Assembly: GCA_024653385.1 (NCBI GenBank)
Contig: JANLFZ010000075.1
Location: 1 to 7,992 of the forward strand
Source of the DNA: Thermoguttaceae bacterium
GTDB lineage: Bacteria; Planctomycetota; Planctomycetia; Pirellulales; Thermoguttaceae
Length of the DNA stretch: 7,992 nucleotides
Direction: 5' to 3'
Positions within the stretch are counted from its first letter, which is position 1; each line of letters opens with the position of its first letter. The notes beneath the pieces were generated by a model. That model did not search any database, was not told the DNA's origin, and worked only from the letters and a program-made list of their open reading frames with translations. Positions 5,721-7,992 of the stretch are shown in pieces. The position numbers and the translations under genes were made by a program.

Positions 5721-6191
5721 ATGCATCCGCGTCTCCGGCCGATTCTCGACTCGTTTCAGGGTAAGCCCGAGGAACTGATCCCCATCCTTCAGCGGGTGCA
5801 GGGGGCGTTCGGGTACCTTCCGGCGGAAGTGCTTGCCGACGTCTCGCGATTTGCTCGTGTTCCCGAAAGCTCGGTCTACGGCGTCGCGACGTTCTACGAC
5901 CAATTCCGCTTCACGCCTATCGGCAGACGGCATATCCTCGTGTGTCGCGGCACGTCGTGTCATGTGCGCGGCGCGGCGGACGTCCTCCGGGCGATCGAAG
6001 ATCACCTGGGAATCAAAGAAGGCCAGACCACGCCCGACCTGGCGTACTCGCTGGAGACCGCGCCTTGCCTGGGGGCCTGCGCGCGGTCTCCGTGCATGAT
6101 GGTCAACCGGAAGGTCGAGGCCGGCGTGACGCCCGCGAGCGTGCGCGCACTCTTGCGAAAGGCGAACGGCCATGGTGCGGAACCTCGATGA
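5721..6191 (+). CDS. nuoE: NuoE/HoxE-type [2Fe-2S] subunit of a NAD(H)-linked oxidoreductase
   Basis: This 156-residue thioredoxin-like ferredoxin subunit passes electrons next to the FMN/NADH subunit. The length fits NuoE, HoxE, HndA and FdsG (about 150-170). The helical N-terminal part has the family signature LIPILQRVQGAFGYLP (19-34) and VYGVATFYDQF (52-62). The cluster ligands are Cys75 and Cys80 (CRGTSC), and Cys116 and Cys120 (APCLGAC). Cys125 is an extra cysteine, and MMVN follows. The ATG at 5721 is supported by GGGAGGG and homology; an upstream extension to a TTG at 5571 would add 50 unrelated residues. Its last 20 bases overlap the next gene, indicating translational coupling. The symbol is the family name only. 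Only nuoE, nuoF and a third start follow here, so this is more likely a soluble hydrogenase or formate dehydrogenase module than complex I. Confidence 0.92.
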   Translation: MHPRLRPILDSFQGKPEELIPILQRVQGAFGYLPAEVLADVSRFARVPESSVYGVATFYDQFRFTPIGRRHILVCRGTSCHVRGAADVLRAIEDHLGIKEGQTTPDLAYSLETAPCLGACARSPCMMVNRKVEAGVTPASVRALLRKANGHGAEPR

Positions 6192-7893
6192 GCTGCGCCG
6201 GCGTGCGCGGCAGCAGTGGGATGCGATGGCACGCTCCGCGGCGCCGCGCATCCTCGTGGGCACGGCGACCTGCGGGCGCGCCGTCGGGGCCCTCGAGACC
6301 CTTCAGGCCATCGAGGACCACACGCGACAAGAGGGCATCGAGTGCACGATCGTCGAGGTCGGATGCCTGGGCCTGTGCTATGCCGAGCCGGTTGTCTCGA
6401 TCGTCCGGCCGCCGTGGCCCATGATCTGTTACGGACGCATCACGCCCGAGGTGGCGCGCGCGTTGGTCGACCGGGTCGTGCGGGACGGCGATCCAGCGTC
6501 GCCGTGGGCCCTAGGCAGCGTGGGCGAGGGGCGCGTCGAGGGCATCCCCAGCCTGTTCGAGACCCCCGTCTTCCGCGGCCAGGTCCGCCGCACGCTGGGG
6601 AACTGCGGCTTTCTCGATCCCGGCCAGATCGACCACTACCTCGCCCAGGAGGGGTATCGCGGCCTCGAACGCGCCTTGCACATGGCGCCCGACGAGGTCC
6701 TCGACGAGGTGCGGCGATCGGGCCTCCGGGGGAAAGGGGGAGCCGGATTTCCGACATGGCGAAAATGGAAGTTCGCGCGCGACGCCCCGGGTGCGCCCAA
6801 GTACGTCATCTGCAACGCCAGCGAAGGCGATCCCGGCGTGTACCATAACAAGCTCCTCTTGGAGAGCGACCCCCATCGCGTCTTGGAGGGAATGCTTATC
6901 GCCGGCTACGCGGTCGGGGCCGAGGAAGGATACATCTACTGCCCGGCCCGCTCCTGGCTTGCCCTCAGGCGGCTGCGCGCGGCGCTGCGCCAGATGGAAC
7001 GGTGCGGGCTGTTGGGCGAGAAGATCCTCGGGGCTTCGTTCGATTTCCACATCAAGATCAAGGAGGGCGCGGGCTCGTACGTCTGCGGCGAGGAGACCGC
7101 CCTGATCGAGTGCCTCGAGGGAAAACGCGGCATGCCGCGCTTGCGCCCGCCCTTTCCGCCGGTCACAGGTCTTTGGGCCAGGTCGACCGTCGTCAACAAC
7201 GTGGAGACGCTGGCCGCCGTAGCCCTCATCTTGCACCACGGCGCATCGTGGTTCGCCGACGTGGGCACGGAGAACAACCGGGGAACGAAGGTTCTCTGCC
7301 TCTCGGGCAACGTCGAGCGCGGCGGTGTGATCGAAGTCCCCTTGGGGACCCCCTTGCGCCACCTCGTGGAGGCCATCGGAGGAGGTCCTCCCGGCGGAAA
7401 ACGCCTCAAGGCCGTGCAGTGCGGCGGACCGGGCGGCGGCTGCTTGCCGCCGTCTTGCCTCGATACGCCCGCCGATCACGATTCGTTGCTTCCCCTCGGC
7501 GCGTCGCTGGGTTCCGGCGGGGTGGTCGTCCTCGACGAGACCGTCTGCCTGGTCGACCTCGCCCACAACACGGCGGAGTTCGCCTGCCGCGAGTCTTGCG
7601 GTCAGTGCGTGCCTTGCCGGCTCGGCACCAGGCAGGTGCTCGAAATCTCGCGGGACATCGTCGAGGGACGAGGCAAGCCCGCCGATCTGGACTTGCTCGT
7701 CGATCTGGCCGAGGGAATCCGATTGGGCTCGCTCTGCGCGCATGGCCAAACCGCCCTCAAGCCTTTACTCAGCGCCCTTGGCCACTTCCGCGACGAGTTC
7801 GAAGCACACGTCCGGGAAGCCCGGTGCCCTGCCGGGGTGTGCAGTCTGGAATCCTGTCCTTCGCGCCAGTCGGAGCCAAGCTGGGCGACGTAG
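6172..7893 (+). CDS. nuoF: NuoF/HoxF/FdsB-type NADH-binding FMN and [4Fe-4S] subunit
   Basis: This cytoplasmic subunit binds NAD(H) and FMN and transfers electrons to or from iron-sulfur clusters. The 573 residues divide into four parts. First is an N-terminal thioredoxin-like ferredoxin domain (about 25-115; Cys34, Cys65, Cys69). The FMN/NADH domain has GLRGKGGAGFPT at 184-195, CNASEGDPG at 214-222 and GAGSYVCGEETA at 299-310. An SLBB region lies at about 378-430. The [4Fe-4S] domain has SCGQCVPCR (Cys476, 479, 482) and Cys522 in GSLCAHG. The N-terminal domain shows only three of the four expected cysteines. The protein ends 11 residues after CPAGVC-S (552-558), where HndC-type relatives continue into a 2[4Fe-4S] ferredoxin domain. 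AAAGG about 9 bases upstream supports the ATG at 6172, which overlaps the previous gene by 20 bases. The family is certain; the exact complex is open. Confidence 0.93.
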   Translation: MVRNLDELRRRARQQWDAMARSAAPRILVGTATCGRAVGALETLQAIEDHTRQEGIECTIVEVGCLGLCYAEPVVSIVRPPWPMICYGRITPEVARALVDRVVRDGDPASPWALGSVGEGRVEGIPSLFETPVFRGQVRRTLGNCGFLDPGQIDHYLAQEGYRGLERALHMAPDEVLDEVRRSGLRGKGGAGFPTWRKWKFARDAPGAPKYVICNASEGDPGVYHNKLLLESDPHRVLEGMLIAGYAVGAEEGYIYCPARSWLALRRLRAALRQMERCGLLGEKILGASFDFHIKIKEGAGSYVCGEETALIECLEGKRGMPRLRPPFPPVTGLWARSTVVNNVETLAAVALILHHGASWFADVGTENNRGTKVLCLSGNVERGGVIEVPLGTPLRHLVEAIGGGPPGGKRLKAVQCGGPGGGCLPPSCLDTPADHDSLLPLGASLGSGGVVVLDETVCLVDLAHNTAEFACRESCGQCVPCRLGTRQVLEISRDIVEGRGKPADLDLLVDLAEGIRLGSLCAHGQTALKPLLSALGHFRDEFEAHVREARCPAGVCSLESCPSRQSEPSWAT

Positions 7894-7895
7894 TC

Positions 7896-7899
7896 GGAG
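7896..7899 (+). promoter_or_regulatory. Ribosome binding site of the third module gene
   Basis: GGAG lies 7 bases before the ATG at 7907, just after the stop of the NuoF-like gene, which supports a real gene start at the right edge. Confidence 0.6.
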
Positions 7900-7906
7900 C
7901 ACGAAC

Positions 7907-7992
7907 ATGGAGAACGCGGCAACGCCCGGGAATCGCGTCGCCCTGATCATCGACGGCGTTCCGACCGCCGGCGCTTCCGGCGCCACGGTGCT
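7907..7992 (+). CDS. N terminus of a NuoG/HoxU/FdsA/HydA-type iron-sulfur subunit (runs off the window)
   Basis: Only 28 full codons are visible: a polar lead, then RVALIIDGVPTAGASGATVL. The pattern (V-x-L-x-IDG-x(8)-GATVL) is the start of the plant-type [2Fe-2S] ferredoxin domain. That domain opens NuoG, HoxU, the alpha subunit of NAD-linked formate dehydrogenase and the catalytic subunit of NAD-linked [FeFe] hydrogenases. It starts 13 bases after the NuoF-like stop, so it belongs to the same operon. Which family it belongs to cannot be told from this stretch; the H-cluster, molybdopterin or HoxYH genes that would decide lie to the right. Confidence 0.7.
   Translation, partial: MENAATPGNRVALIIDGVPTAGASGATV

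Noticed and set aside
4286..5764. Open plus-strand frame of 492 codons opposite the CinA-like/nucleotidyltransferase gene
   Set aside because: Low-complexity GC-driven composition, and it runs through the divergent promoter region and into the NuoE-like gene; the opposite strand has intact nucleotidyltransferase motifs.
6511..7749. Open minus-strand frame of 412 codons opposite the NuoF-like gene
   Set aside because: Antisense to a well-conserved protein and without any family motif.

Overview
The window is GC-rich, gene-dense bacterial chromosome with no RNA genes, transposases or CRISPR. Gene order (fabD-fabG-acpP-fabF), the wording of the acyl carrier protein, the secreted sugar-hydrolase-like propeller protein and a CinA-like/nucleotidyltransferase fusion all resemble what I know from Planctomycetes. 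That assignment rests on protein pattern memory, not on a search.

Layout. (1) 1-2733, plus strand: the end of a type II fatty acid synthesis cluster. It holds the C-terminal part of malonyl-CoA:ACP transacylase (fabD), 3-oxoacyl-ACP reductase (fabG), acyl carrier protein (acpP, GTG start at 1228) and 3-oxoacyl-ACP synthase II (fabF). A 124-base gap before acpP contains a hairpin with a GTAG foot, like a REP element. (2) 2780-4282, minus strand: an exported protein of a five-bladed-propeller glycoside-hydrolase-like family, convergent with fabF. (3) 4337-5482, minus strand: a fusion of a CinA-C-like domain with a NadD/CoaD-type nucleotidyltransferase, driven by a good sigma70-type promoter at 5505-5533. 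(4) 5721-7992, plus strand, divergent from (3): a NuoE-like [2Fe-2S] subunit, a NuoF-like FMN/NADH subunit and the first 29 codons of a protein that starts like a NuoG/HoxU/FdsA/HydA-type [2Fe-2S] ferredoxin domain. Together these form a soluble NAD(H)-linked electron-transfer module of a hydrogenase or formate dehydrogenase; the catalytic partner lies beyond the right edge.

Function. FabD loads malonyl groups onto AcpP, FabF condenses and FabG reduces, so region 1 is the core elongation machinery. In region 4 the NuoE/NuoF pair would pass electrons between NAD(H) and the third subunit. The divergent neighbour carries an NAD-biosynthesis-type fold, a possible but unproven thematic link.

The most striking observation is at the left edge. 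The first 35 bases read in the wrong orientation. Reverse-complementing positions 1-35, which end in the 5-base inverted arms GCCGG and CCGGC, restores the missing FabD active-site motif GAFHTTIMRPAD in perfect frame. This is either a micro-inversion that removes the catalytic histidine or, quite possibly, a fold-back artefact at a contig end.
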